Of a stretch of DNA of 5,715 nt, positions 1 through 5,490 are shown in pieces. This stretch comes from an uncultured Cryptobacterium sp. (GTDB lineage Bacteria; Actinomycetota; Coriobacteriia; Coriobacteriales; Eggerthellaceae): contig USIG01000110.1 of NCBI GenBank assembly GCA_900554685.1, positions 1 to 5,715 of the forward strand, read 5' to 3'. Below the pieces are notes generated by a model. It was not told where the DNA came from. It ran no database searches and was given only the letters and a program-made list of their open reading frames with translations. Every line of letters starts with the position of its first letter. Position 1 is the first letter of the stretch. Position numbers and translations under genes: made by a program.

Positions 1-1332
1 GCTGAATGGGCGGCAAAGCACATCAAGAACGCGCGTATGGCATCTATCATGACAGCGATTTTAGGTATCGTGGTTTTTGTTGACGACTACTTCAACTGCT
101 TAACAGTTGGTGCAGTAATGGGGCCAGTAACTGATAAGTTCCGAGTAAGCCATGAAAAGCTTGCTTACATTATCGACTCTACTGCAGCACCAGTTTGCAT
201 TATTGCTCCTGTTTCTTCGTGGGCAGTAGCGGTTGGCGGTTATCTAGGGGAAGATGGCTTCAATACTTTTGTTGCTTCCATCCCTTATAACTTCTACGCA
301 CTTATCACGATCGTGTTTGTTTTCGTGCTTTGCGCGGTCGGAAAAGACTTTTTCTCTATGGGCAAGGCGCAGCGCGACTGCGAAGCTCATACCTTTAGTG
401 CAATCGTGGAGCCAGACTCTCCTTTGAAAAAGGTTGCGAGCGCGGGTGTTCCAGCAGAGCAAGACGACGTCGAAACAGTTGTCACCGAACAGTCCGACTT
501 GGAAGGGGCACCTAAAGCTGTCGAGCAGTACAAAGGCTTGCCGGTGTCAGACAAAGGCAAGGTATACGACTTGGTGCTGCCTATCGTAGTGCTCATTATT
601 TTCTCCATTATTGGCATGCTTTATGTAGGCGGCTTCTTTGAGGGCGAAGATTTTGCAACGGCTGTAGGTGTTGATCCTGTATCTGGCTTATGTATCGGTT
701 CGGTTGTGGCACTGTTCTTTGCGGCTATTTTGTTTATTCCGCGTAAGCTTACGACACTTGTTGGATATACCGAAGGCGTTTCCGAAGGTGTTCGCTCCAT
801 GGTTGGTGCCATTATGATTTTGGTGTTAGCTTGGAGCTTAGGCGGATGCTGCCGCTATATGCTTGGTACTGGTGAATTTGTTGCGACCTTCTTAACTAAT
901 GTTGGTTTTGAACTGACGTTTTTACCTGCCGTTATCTTTGTTGTTTCTGGCTTTATTGGATTTGCAATGGGTACTTCATGGGGCACTATTGCTCTTATTC
1001 TTCCTATTGTGTTGGGCATCTTCCCGGAAGGCGATCCGCTGTTCTTGATTACCGTTGGCGCAACGCTTGCTGGTGCTGTATACGGTGATCACGCCTCGCC
1101 TATTTCCGATACAACTATTTTGTCTTCGGCGGGTGCAAATTGTAATCATTTACGTCATGTCGAAACGCAGCTGCCCTATGCAACGTTGGTGGCAGGCATC
1201 TGCTTGGTATGCTATTTCATAGCAGGCTTTACCGCTTCTCCATGGCCTTCGCTTATTGGTGGCATTGTTGTCGCGGTAGCTATCATTTTGATCATGCGTG
1301 TGGTGCAAACCAAGAAAGAGGCGCAAGGATAG
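1..1332 (+). CDS. NhaC-family Na+/H+ antiporter, 5'-truncated by the window
   Basis: The reading frame is open from base 1 and ends at TAG 1330-1332, giving 443 visible residues. The first ATG (37) is not the true start, because in-frame codons before it continue the conserved helix and no ribosome site precedes it. Roughly the first 80-100 residues of a typical family member are probably missing. Seen: VFVDDYFN at 25-32, DSTAAPVC and APVSSWAV at 59-76, GTSWGT at 324-329, GDHASPISDTTILSS at 362-376 and HVETQLPYA at 386-394. The last two are hallmarks of the NhaC C-terminal half. Many hydrophobic helices are interrupted by one acidic, hydrophilic loop at about 118-186. Family members are inner-membrane secondary transporters, mostly sodium/proton antiporters. 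The family also includes organic-acid exchangers and Tet(35), so the substrate is not certain. The gene converges on the operon to its right. Confidence 0.88.
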   Translation, partial: AEWAAKHIKNARMASIMTAILGIVVFVDDYFNCLTVGAVMGPVTDKFRVSHEKLAYIIDSTAAPVCIIAPVSSWAVAVGGYLGEDGFNTFVASIPYNFYALITIVFVFVLCAVGKDFFSMGKAQRDCEAHTFSAIVEPDSPLKKVASAGVPAEQDDVETVVTEQSDLEGAPKAVEQYKGLPVSDKGKVYDLVLPIVVLIIFSIIGMLYVGGFFEGEDFATAVGVDPVSGLCIGSVVALFFAAILFIPRKLTTLVGYTEGVSEGVRSMVGAIMILVLAWSLGGCCRYMLGTGEFVATFLTNVGFELTFLPAVIFVVSGFIGFAMGTSWGTIALILPIVLGIFPEGDPLFLITVGATLAGAVYGDHASPISDTTILSSAGANCNHLRHVETQLPYATLVAGICLVCYFIAGFTASPWPSLIGGIVVAVAIILIMRVVQTKKEAQG

Positions 1333-1494
1333 TTTTCCTAAAGCGTTGTACAACCTTGCGGATTGAGCGTGATTGCGCATAGCTTCTGCTGATCAAGTGT
1401 GATGGTGTGCAACTTTACTGATCGAGCGCGAGGTATGGCTGTGTGGCGGATTCTGCCCCAACAAGGCGGATGCGCTGCAAAAACAAAAAACATT

Positions 1495-1527
1495 CGCTCC
1501 TGTCGAAAATGGCAGGAGCGATTTTTT
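1495..1527. terminator. Bidirectional intrinsic terminator between convergent genes
   Basis: CGCTCCTGTC (1495-1504) pairs with GGCAGGAGCG (1511-1520) around a 6-nt loop, with one G-T wobble. On the plus strand six T's follow at 1522-1527, ending the antiporter transcript. On the minus strand the same stem is followed, after a 4-nt gap, by a T-rich run (complement of the A-rich tract at about 1476-1490), ending the operon transcript 24 nt past the cyclo-ligase stop codon. Confidence 0.88.
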
Positions 1528-1543
1528 ATAGAACAAGGGTTTC

Positions 1544-2281
1544 TTATAGGGCAAGTATCGCTAAAGGAACGTCGTATTCTTCAACAGGAATATCTTCCAC
1601 CTGCTGTTCGGCAAAGGCGGCACCAACGATGCGACAGGCTTTGGTCTGGTCGGTCTTACCGAGCGCTGCGAATTGCGATAGGTACCGATCATAGTTGCCA
1701 GCTCCATAGCCAAGGCGATTGCCTCTTGCATCAAATCCCACAACAGGGACCACTATCATAGTGAGATCTTTTGCAGAAACGTAAGGGTAAGGCTCTAGAT
1801 CAACATCTGCGTGGTTGTAGCGTTTAAGAGGATTGTTAAGAAAGGGAACGTCATTGCTGTAAAAGCGCTCAGCAGAAACAATGCGCATTTCCATTGTTTG
1901 AATGGTGTCGTCTGAAACGCCCCATGCGTCACGTATCATGCAGGGAAATGCAACCTGGCATCCCTGTGCGTAAGCAGCATCGATGAAATCGTGCAGATCA
2001 ACTTCCTCTGGAAAAGCCGAATACACTGCGATTTTGGCATCACAGGCGGCGGTGTTGGTAATGCCAAGGGTAAGCGCAAGCGATTCTTCTAAGCGTTTAC
2101 AAAGCTCTGCACTTTTATGGGCACGATACGGTGCGGGCATTTCGCTTCTTGCTCGTCTCGCTTCAGCGCGAAGTTCATTTCGAAGGGCTAGGCGTTCATC
2201 TTCTGTATCGCTCGAAGGAATCTTCGGCAAGTGAGCAGAAACGTCATTAGTGTGTGTGGAATTCGATGTGCTTGATGTCAT
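1544..2281 (-). CDS. 5-formyltetrahydrofolate cyclo-ligase (MTHFS; YgfA/Fau-type)
   Basis: This 245-residue cytosolic enzyme converts 5-formyltetrahydrofolate to 5,10-methenyltetrahydrofolate using Mg-ATP, returning a storage or inhibitory folate to the one-carbon pool. Seen: the basic N-terminal helix with LRNELRAEARRARSEM at about 33-48; VYSAFPEEVDLHDFI at 86-100, the counterpart of the substrate-binding Y-x-x-x-x-x-E-V-D segment; VPVVGFDARGNRLGYGAGNYDRYL across 178-201, the family signature usually written GNRLGYGGGYYDR. Odd points: about 30 Ser/Thr-rich residues precede the conserved start, and the usual His near the C terminus (HDVP) is Tyr here (EEYDVPL, 234-240). The ATG lies 3 nt after the stop codon of the transporter gene with only a weak purine-rich site, so translation is probably coupled. 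It is the last gene of the operon, and the terminator follows directly. Confidence 0.93.
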   Translation of the reverse strand: MTSSTSNSTHTNDVSAHLPKIPSSDTEDERLALRNELRAEARRARSEMPAPYRAHKSAELCKRLEESLALTLGITNTAACDAKIAVYSAFPEEVDLHDFIDAAYAQGCQVAFPCMIRDAWGVSDDTIQTMEMRIVSAERFYSNDVPFLNNPLKRYNHADVDLEPYPYVSAKDLTMIVVPVVGFDARGNRLGYGAGNYDRYLSQFAALGKTDQTKACRIVGAAFAEQQVEDIPVEEYDVPLAILAL

Positions 2282-2284
2282 TTC

Positions 2285-3658
2285 TTATCCAATCCCAAGA
2301 AGCTGCAAAACAATGCAGGCAATCGATAAAAGTCCTACCACACCTATAGTAAGGTAGAGCAAGATGCGGGTAATTTTTGGAACACAGTATTTACCCATTA
2401 CGTATTTGTCGGTACAGATGATAGCCATAAATACTAAGAGCACGGGCAGGATGGCTCCGTTTACAAACTGGGAAGCAAGCATTATTCCCATAAGGTTAAG
2501 TCCAGGAATCAGAATAATCAGTGCCGATAAACAGATAACAAAGGTAAAAATGCCTTTAAAAAGGGGCGCTTCTTTCCAGGTGAAGGAAACCCCTGCTTCC
2601 CAACCAAATGCTTCGCATATTACGAAAGCGGTTGTCAAGGGAAGCACGCAGGCGGCAAGCAGGCTGGCAGCTACTAACCCTGCGGCGAAAAGTGCTTCAG
2701 CATAGGGGCCTGCAAAAGGTGCAAGGGCGGCAGCAGCGGCTTCAGCACTTGAGACCTCAATACCTTGTGGGTAAAGCACGGTGCCTGTGGTTACGATGAT
2801 GAACCAGGCAACAACACATCCTACAATTGCGCCTGTAATTGCGTCTATGCGTTGATAGGGTAAGTCTTTTATGCCCGATCCTTTTTCAACAACGTTGCTC
2901 TGAGTGAAAAACATCATCCAGGGGGCAATGGTGGCACCTACCATAGAAACCATCAGCGACAAAAATCCAATATCGGATGATACCTGGGGCATTACGGTAT
3001 GGATAAGCGCCAGATTCCAATTAGGTTGTGCCAAAAATGCGGCCACAATGTAGGTGGCAAACACACAAGAGATTGCCAAAAAGATGTTCTGCACGCGTTT
3101 GTAGCTACCTCCAACAATAAGAGCCCACACTGCAATAGCCGCTACAGGAACGGATATCCAGCGGGGTACTCCAAACATCTCCATACCCGCTGCAACACCA
3201 GCGAATTCAGAAAAGGTAGTGGCAATATTGCCGACCAATAAAGCCAGCATCGCAAGAGCGGTAAGGCGAATTCCAAATCGTTCACGGATCAAAGCCGAAA
3301 ATCCCTTACCTGTTACCACTCCCATTCGGGTAGCGGTGGTCTGAACCACAATAAGCAAGATGCACATGACAGGAATTGCCCAAAGCGTCATATAGCCAAA
3401 TTTTGCTCCAGCGGTTGAGTAGGTGGAAATACCGCCGGCATCGTTACCAGCCATCGCAGCAATTACGCCAGGACCCATTGCGGCAAGTACCAGCAAAATA
3501 CGGGAACGTTTTTTTGTAGGTTCTTCAGAAGTCTCTGCGCTAAGCGCTTGTTGCGTCTGTTGCCCGTTAAGTGTTTGCTTTGTTCGCTGTCCCTGGCCTT
3601 TGGAAGCGCCTGCACTGAATGTTTGCCGTGTCTGTTCTGTCTTTTTTACTTCGGTCAT
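2285..3658 (-). CDS. NRAMP-related transporter with NRMT-type (magnesium) metal site
   Basis: This 457-residue membrane protein has the NRAMP/SLC11 (LeuT-like) fold, with about 11 hydrophobic helices after a hydrophilic 50-residue N-terminal tail. Seen: helix 1 has GPGVIAAMAGNDAGG at 62-76, so the canonical D-P-G-N metal motif is D73-A-G-G76. Helix 6 has GATIAPW at 241-247, where ordinary NRAMPs have the M-P-H motif; Met is Ala245 and His is Trp247. RMGVVTGKGF at 111-120 matches the NRAMP helix-3 region, and a Gln lies in helix 10 (SQ, 396-397). Loss of the Met and Asn ligands is the published hallmark of NRMTs, which carry Mg2+ (Clostridium acetobutylicum and Eggerthella lenta homologues). 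Substrate Mg2+, perhaps also Mn2+, is therefore inferred. Start chosen at ATG 3658, with GAGG 6 nt upstream; an in-frame GTG at 3676 lacks such a site. It lies 25 nt behind the MgtE-like gene. Confidence 0.9.
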   Translation of the reverse strand: MTEVKKTEQTRQTFSAGASKGQGQRTKQTLNGQQTQQALSAETSEEPTKKRSRILLVLAAMGPGVIAAMAGNDAGGISTYSTAGAKFGYMTLWAIPVMCILLIVVQTTATRMGVVTGKGFSALIRERFGIRLTALAMLALLVGNIATTFSEFAGVAAGMEMFGVPRWISVPVAAIAVWALIVGGSYKRVQNIFLAISCVFATYIVAAFLAQPNWNLALIHTVMPQVSSDIGFLSLMVSMVGATIAPWMMFFTQSNVVEKGSGIKDLPYQRIDAITGAIVGCVVAWFIIVTTGTVLYPQGIEVSSAEAAAAALAPFAGPYAEALFAAGLVAASLLAACVLPLTTAFVICEAFGWEAGVSFTWKEAPLFKGIFTFVICLSALIILIPGLNLMGIMLASQFVNGAILPVLLVFMAIICTDKYVMGKYCVPKITRILLYLTIGVVGLLSIACIVLQLLGIG

Positions 3659-3664
3659 ACCATA

Positions 3665-3668
3665 CCTC
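3665..3668 (-). promoter_or_regulatory. Ribosome binding site deciding the transporter start
   Basis: GAGG on the minus strand sits 6 nt before ATG 3658-3656. The alternative GTG at 3676-3674 has only a T/A-rich sequence before it. The site therefore favours the shorter 457-residue product. Confidence 0.6.
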
Positions 3669-3683
3669 GCATGCACTTAAAGG

Positions 3684-5030
3684 TTAGTTTGATCCAAAGA
3701 AATGAAGGATAAGGAACGTATAGGGTATTAATAGCACCAAGAACACCGCAGCGGTGATGGCCAACTGACCCCATGCCCAATGAGTTTTGACCTCTTCGGC
3801 ATCGTCTTCGATAACGTCCATTGCGTCGTCAAACGTGACAATACCAAGCATGCGACCTGTTTCATCGACGACCGGCATAGCAAGCAAATCATATTTGGAG
3901 ATATCGGCTGCTACTTCGTCTTCCGGCTCTTCGGGCAAGGAAGTTATTAATTCATCGAACATGATGTCTTTTAGCTGCGTTTCTTCGGTATTGAGCACCA
4001 GGGTACGGAGCGAAAGAACACCCACTAATTTGTCGTATTCATCAAGCACGTATACGTAGCTTACCGTGGGGTGATCTTCGTCTAGGTGGCGCAGCACTTC
4101 GGTGGTTTCGCCTACGGTGCTGGTAGTATGCATTGCAACAAACTGGGTGGTCATAAGACCGCCAGCGGTATCGTCTTTATATCCGAGCAACTTACGAATT
4201 CCCGCAGCATCCTCTACGCCCATAAGGCGCAGCAGTTTTTCGGCTTTTTCGTAAGGAAGATCTCCAACGATGTCTGCTGCGTCATCAGGGTCCATGTTGC
4301 CCAAAAGACGACTTGCGCGGGTTTCGTCTAAACCGTCGATGATGTCTGCTTGGAATTCGTCTTCCATTTCAGAGATTGCTTCGCCTGCTTGGGCATCATC
4401 TAAATGCTGGAATACGTTAGCGCGTTGCTTGGGATCGAGCTGCTCTAGAATGTCAGCCACGTCGGCAGGATGGAGCTCTTCAAGACGGGTATGCGTGACG
4501 GAAAGCTGCACCTTGGAAAGGTCGCGGTCGAGCAAATCCATGTAATTCCAAGCGATAAGCTTTTCATCAATGGTTTTATGGAATGCTTTTGCAATGCGAC
4601 ATGCTGCTTTTTCCACGAGAGGATGAAGTCCGCGCAAGATACCGCGCCAGCCTACTTCTGCTCCTAAGAGACGCAGCTGCGTTCCTGAGATGGAAAGTTT
4701 GAGATCGTTTACGCGAACAACCTTCATGCCTTGCGTGTCAACAATTTGTCGGTTGAGTAAATCGCGCGCCAGCAGCACTTCGGCAGGCTGCAAGTAGCTA
4801 AAACGAATAGCGGTGCGATCAACTTTCAAGCGGATGCCTTCTTCGCTAAAGCCCTCGACATATTTGCGCCAGGAAATCATAAAGGGCGTTTTGCCGGGAC
4901 CTAAAAAGGCAAGGCTGGTAATGCGGGGGAATACTTCACCCGTTTGAATGGCAAGGTCTGAAATCGAGCCAATTTTTTCACCATTGGCATCAATAACCGG
5001 TTCGCCAAGCATCTGAGATAAGTAAAGCAT
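3684..5030 (-). CDS. PRC-barrel / MgtE_N / CBS-pair protein with one C-terminal membrane helix
   Basis: 448 residues. Order: two PRC-barrel-like segments at about 5-75 (LGEPVIDANGEKIGSISDL) and 85-160 (LLNRQIVDTQGMKVVRVNDL); an MgtE_N helical superhelix at about 183-284 (LHPADVADILEQL, repeated DPDDAADIVGDLP); a CBS pair at about 286-411, opening with the MgtE hallmark DDTAGGLMTTQFVAM and containing MPVVDETGRMLGIVTFDDAM; an acidic EDDAEE segment; then one membrane helix at about 423-444. In MgtE channels the N and CBS domains bind Mg2+ and close a five-helix pore. That pore domain is absent here, so the protein is probably a membrane-tethered Mg2+ sensor or partner, not a channel. Start ATG 5030 has AAGGAG 4 nt upstream. 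In-frame codons continue to an ATG at 5132, but that extension is basic and shows no domain. It is the first gene of the operon with the NRMT transporter. Confidence 0.88.
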   Translation of the reverse strand: MLYLSQMLGEPVIDANGEKIGSISDLAIQTGEVFPRITSLAFLGPGKTPFMISWRKYVEGFSEEGIRLKVDRTAIRFSYLQPAEVLLARDLLNRQIVDTQGMKVVRVNDLKLSISGTQLRLLGAEVGWRGILRGLHPLVEKAACRIAKAFHKTIDEKLIAWNYMDLLDRDLSKVQLSVTHTRLEELHPADVADILEQLDPKQRANVFQHLDDAQAGEAISEMEDEFQADIIDGLDETRASRLLGNMDPDDAADIVGDLPYEKAEKLLRLMGVEDAAGIRKLLGYKDDTAGGLMTTQFVAMHTTSTVGETTEVLRHLDEDHPTVSYVYVLDEYDKLVGVLSLRTLVLNTEETQLKDIMFDELITSLPEEPEDEVAADISKYDLLAMPVVDETGRMLGIVTFDDAMDVIEDDAEEVKTHWAWGQLAITAAVFLVLLIPYTFLILHFFGSN

Positions 5031-5053
5031 GCAGCTCCTTTTCCAAGGCTGCA
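5030..5053 (-). promoter_or_regulatory. Shine-Dalgarno-sequestering hairpin with GNRA loop
   Basis: On the minus strand TGCAGC (5053-5048) and CTT (5047-5045) pair with AAG (5040-5038) and GCTGCA (5035-5030), with GA (5037-5036) bulged and a GGAA tetraloop (5044-5041). All nine pairs are Watson-Crick. The 3' arm holds the Shine-Dalgarno AAGGAG (5040-5035) and the first base of the AUG of the MgtE-like gene. If the structure forms, ribosome entry is masked. The pairing is seen directly; a regulatory role is inferred. Confidence 0.55.
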
Positions 5054-5096
5054 CACGGGGCATTGTTTTGCATGCGTCTGCGATTGCAGATTTCAG

Positions 5097-5145
5097 GCGC
5101 TTTGTGATTAACGTACAAAAAGTGCGCAGCAATGCACAAAAGCGC
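5097..5145. repeat. Long imperfect hairpin upstream of the MgtE-like gene
   Basis: GCGCTTTGTG (5097-5106) matches CACAAAAGCGC (5135-5145) with one unpaired A. The stem can extend by ATT/AAT (5107-5109 with 5131-5133) past a bulged G. Read on the minus strand, an alternative small stem GTGC/GCAC (5137-5134 with 5125-5122) is followed directly by five T's (5121-5117). That could act as a weak terminator competing with the larger stem. Confidence 0.5.
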
Positions 5146-5161
5146 GTGACGCTACCTGTGT

Positions 5162-5185
5162 AATAACTGCTGCAATAACTACTGC
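5162..5185. repeat. Tandem 12-bp direct repeat, two copies
   Basis: AATAACTGCTGC (5162-5173) is followed without gap by AATAACTACTGC (5174-5185), differing at one base. It lies between two hairpins of the putative leader. The second unit is part of TGCAGC (5183-5188), the same word that starts the SD hairpin at 5030-5035. Confidence 0.7.
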
Positions 5186-5191
5186 AGCTAA

Positions 5192-5262
5192 GTTAGATGT
5201 GCACAAGCTTAAGAACCGTTGCACATCGAGGATTGTGCACAAGGGAGTGAGCACAATCTAAC
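5192..5262. repeat. Nested inverted repeat with TGTGCACA palindromes
   Basis: GTTAGATGTGC (5192-5202) pairs with GCACAATCTAAC (5251-5262) over 11 base pairs with one bulged A. Inside, TGCACA (5220-5225) pairs with TGTGCA (5234-5239) around an 8-nt loop. Two self-complementary words overlap these arms: TGTGCACA at 5198-5205 and the 10-bp palindrome TTGTGCACAA at 5233-5242. The element could therefore be an RNA fold with exchangeable arms, or paired sites for a dimeric DNA-binding protein. Confidence 0.6.
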
Positions 5263-5316
5263 CTTGCTGCAAGCAGCAGTTCTACACGAAAAGAATGCCA
5301 AGTGCGAAGCCTTAAC

Positions 5317-5346
5317 GTGTTGCGGTCTTCCTTCGACCACCAACAC
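5317..5346. repeat. Ten-base-pair hairpin
   Basis: GTGTTG (5317-5322) pairs with CAACAC (5341-5346), and GGTC (5324-5327) with GACC (5335-5338), around a 7-nt loop with a small 1x2 internal loop. Its loop side, CCTTCGACC (5330-5338), is also perfectly complementary to GGTCGAAGG at 5397-5405. The two pairings exclude each other. Confidence 0.5.
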
Positions 5347-5355
5347 AGGCAAGAA

Positions 5356-5382
5356 AGCTCAGGTGCGAAAACCGCAAGAGCT
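5356..5382. repeat. Two-helix hairpin
   Basis: AGCTC (5356-5360) pairs with GAGCT (5378-5382) and TGCG (5364-5367) with CGCA (5373-5376), with a 5-nt loop AAAAC and a 3x1 internal loop. It sits inside the longer-range pair 5330-5338/5397-5405, so the three helices could form one branched domain. Confidence 0.4.
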
Positions 5383-5400
5383 GTATGCATGAAAGCGGTC

Positions 5401-5439
5401 GAAGGTTAGCTACTGTGAGGTTTCGATTTTCGAACCTTC
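5401..5439. repeat. Overlapping alternative hairpins
   Basis: GAAGGTT (5401-5407) is perfectly complementary to AACCTTC (5433-5439). A second stem, GGTTTCGA (5419-5426) with TCGAACC (5430-5436), shares the AACC bases, has one bulged T and a 3-nt loop. Only one of the two can form at a time. The first also shares GAAGG with the long-range pair to 5330-5338. Confidence 0.45.
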
Positions 5440-5471
5440 AAGTACTGTCCTTCCATCGAGTGATAATTTCT

Positions 5472-5486
5472 ATGCGTAAGACGCAT
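5472..5486. repeat. Short perfect inverted repeat
   Basis: ATGCGT (5472-5477), AAG spacer, ACGCAT (5481-5486). A third related word, TATGCG, follows at 5491-5496. No T-run follows on either strand, so it is not an intrinsic terminator. It could be a small hairpin or a protein site. Confidence 0.4.
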
Positions 5487-5490
5487 GCCT

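Larger units (their letters stand above)
5031..5490 (-). promoter_or_regulatory. Candidate structured 5' leader of the magnesium operon
   Basis: This gene-free stretch holds a near-continuous series of inverted repeats: 5030-5053, 5077-5090 (TCTGC/GCAGA), 5097-5145, 5192-5262, 5263-5273 (CTTG/CAAG), 5317-5346, 5356-5382, 5401-5439 and 5472-5486. Several compete for the same bases. Its position before a Mg2+ transport operon suggests a cis-regulatory leader, but direction of transcription is not proven and a free-standing small RNA is possible. I find none of the conserved M-box, yybP-ykoY, T-box, TPP or cobalamin words. No RNase P, SRP or tmRNA signature is evident either. Confidence 0.35.

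Noticed and set aside
1399..1761. 120-residue plus-strand ORF
   Set aside because: It runs through the terminator hairpin and then antisense to the cyclo-ligase. Composition is Arg/Gln-rich shadow sequence with no ribosome site.
3659..3676. GTG start at 3676 for the transporter
   Set aside because: No ribosome site precedes it. ATG 3658 has GAGG at 6-nt spacing.
5031..5132. Longer N terminus of the MgtE-like protein from ATG 5132
   Set aside because: The extra 34 residues are basic with no domain match, while ATG 5030 has AAGGAG just upstream and begins the typical PRC-barrel sequence.
5198..5242. DnaA boxes / replication origin
   Set aside because: TTGTGCACA resembles TTGTCCACA but every copy has G at the fifth base, and no dnaA, dnaN or rpmH neighbours are present.
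5193..5390. 65-residue minus-strand ORF in the intergenic region
   Set aside because: No purine-rich site before its ATG, no recognisable fold, and it overlaps the inverted repeats.
5419..5436. LexA-type operator or tRNA T-arm (GGTTCGA word on the minus strand)
   Set aside because: The spacing does not fit GAAC-N4-GTTC, and no acceptor, D or anticodon stem surrounds it.
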